From CAYMBL01 sp044225155 (GTDB lineage: Bacteria; Planctomycetota; Phycisphaerae; UBA1845; Fen-1342): a stretch of 5,334 nucleotides of DNA. The stretch lies in contig JBGAJB010000241.1 of assembly GCA_044225155.1 (NCBI GenBank), forward strand, positions 1 to 5,334, given 5' to 3'. Positions 5,329 to 5,334 of the stretch are shown here, piece after piece. The notes beneath the pieces were generated by a model. That model saw only the letters and a list, made by a program, of their open reading frames with translations, ran no database searches and was not told the DNA's origin. Numbering within the stretch: position 1 is the first letter of the stretch; every line of letters starts with the position of its first letter. A program made the translations under genes and the position numbers.

Positions 5329-5334
5329 CAGGCG

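Overview
The window is GC-rich bacterial DNA and most likely comes from the Planctomycetota (Phycisphaerae-like). The best evidence is a pseudopilin with the N-terminal motif AFTLIELLVVIAII followed by TPSLSRARAQAK and a C-terminal H-X9-DG box, a combination very common in that phylum. The RHS-type remnant and the short citrate synthase fit but do not prove it. No rRNA, tRNA, CRISPR array, complete mobile element or replication origin is visible.

Layout: (1) 2-970, plus strand, the 3' part of a citrate synthase family gene that begins before the window. (2) 1030-1590, plus strand, an unrecognised 186-residue protein in DNA of visibly lower GC. (3) A run of minus-strand genes, read right to left: a tetraheme cytochrome c (5328-4540), a membrane-anchored double zinc-ribbon protein (4037-3585), a type II secretion/type IV pilin-like pseudopilin (3493-2756) and a class I cysteine desulfurase (2759-1587). 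(4) A gap of about 500 bp (4038-4539) between the cytochrome and the zinc-ribbon gene, holding a plus-strand remnant of an RHS-repeat gene.

Connections: the pseudopilin and cysteine desulfurase share an ATGA stop/start overlap and are very probably co-translated. The cysteine desulfurase and the unknown protein converge and overlap at their stop codons in a TTAG tetranucleotide. I see no single pathway joining all the genes; citrate synthase (carbon metabolism), cysteine desulfurase (Fe-S/sulfur supply) and the cytochrome (periplasmic electron transfer) look like ordinary chromosomal content placed side by side.

The points most worth a second look are: the cytochrome appears to be a tandem duplication of a NapB-like diheme unit; three genes carry a TAnnAT hexamer exactly six bases before the ATG, the geometry of leaderless transcription; and an orphan RHS fragment with strong coding bias but no start lies in the gap. 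I did not find a convincing new multi-gene system.
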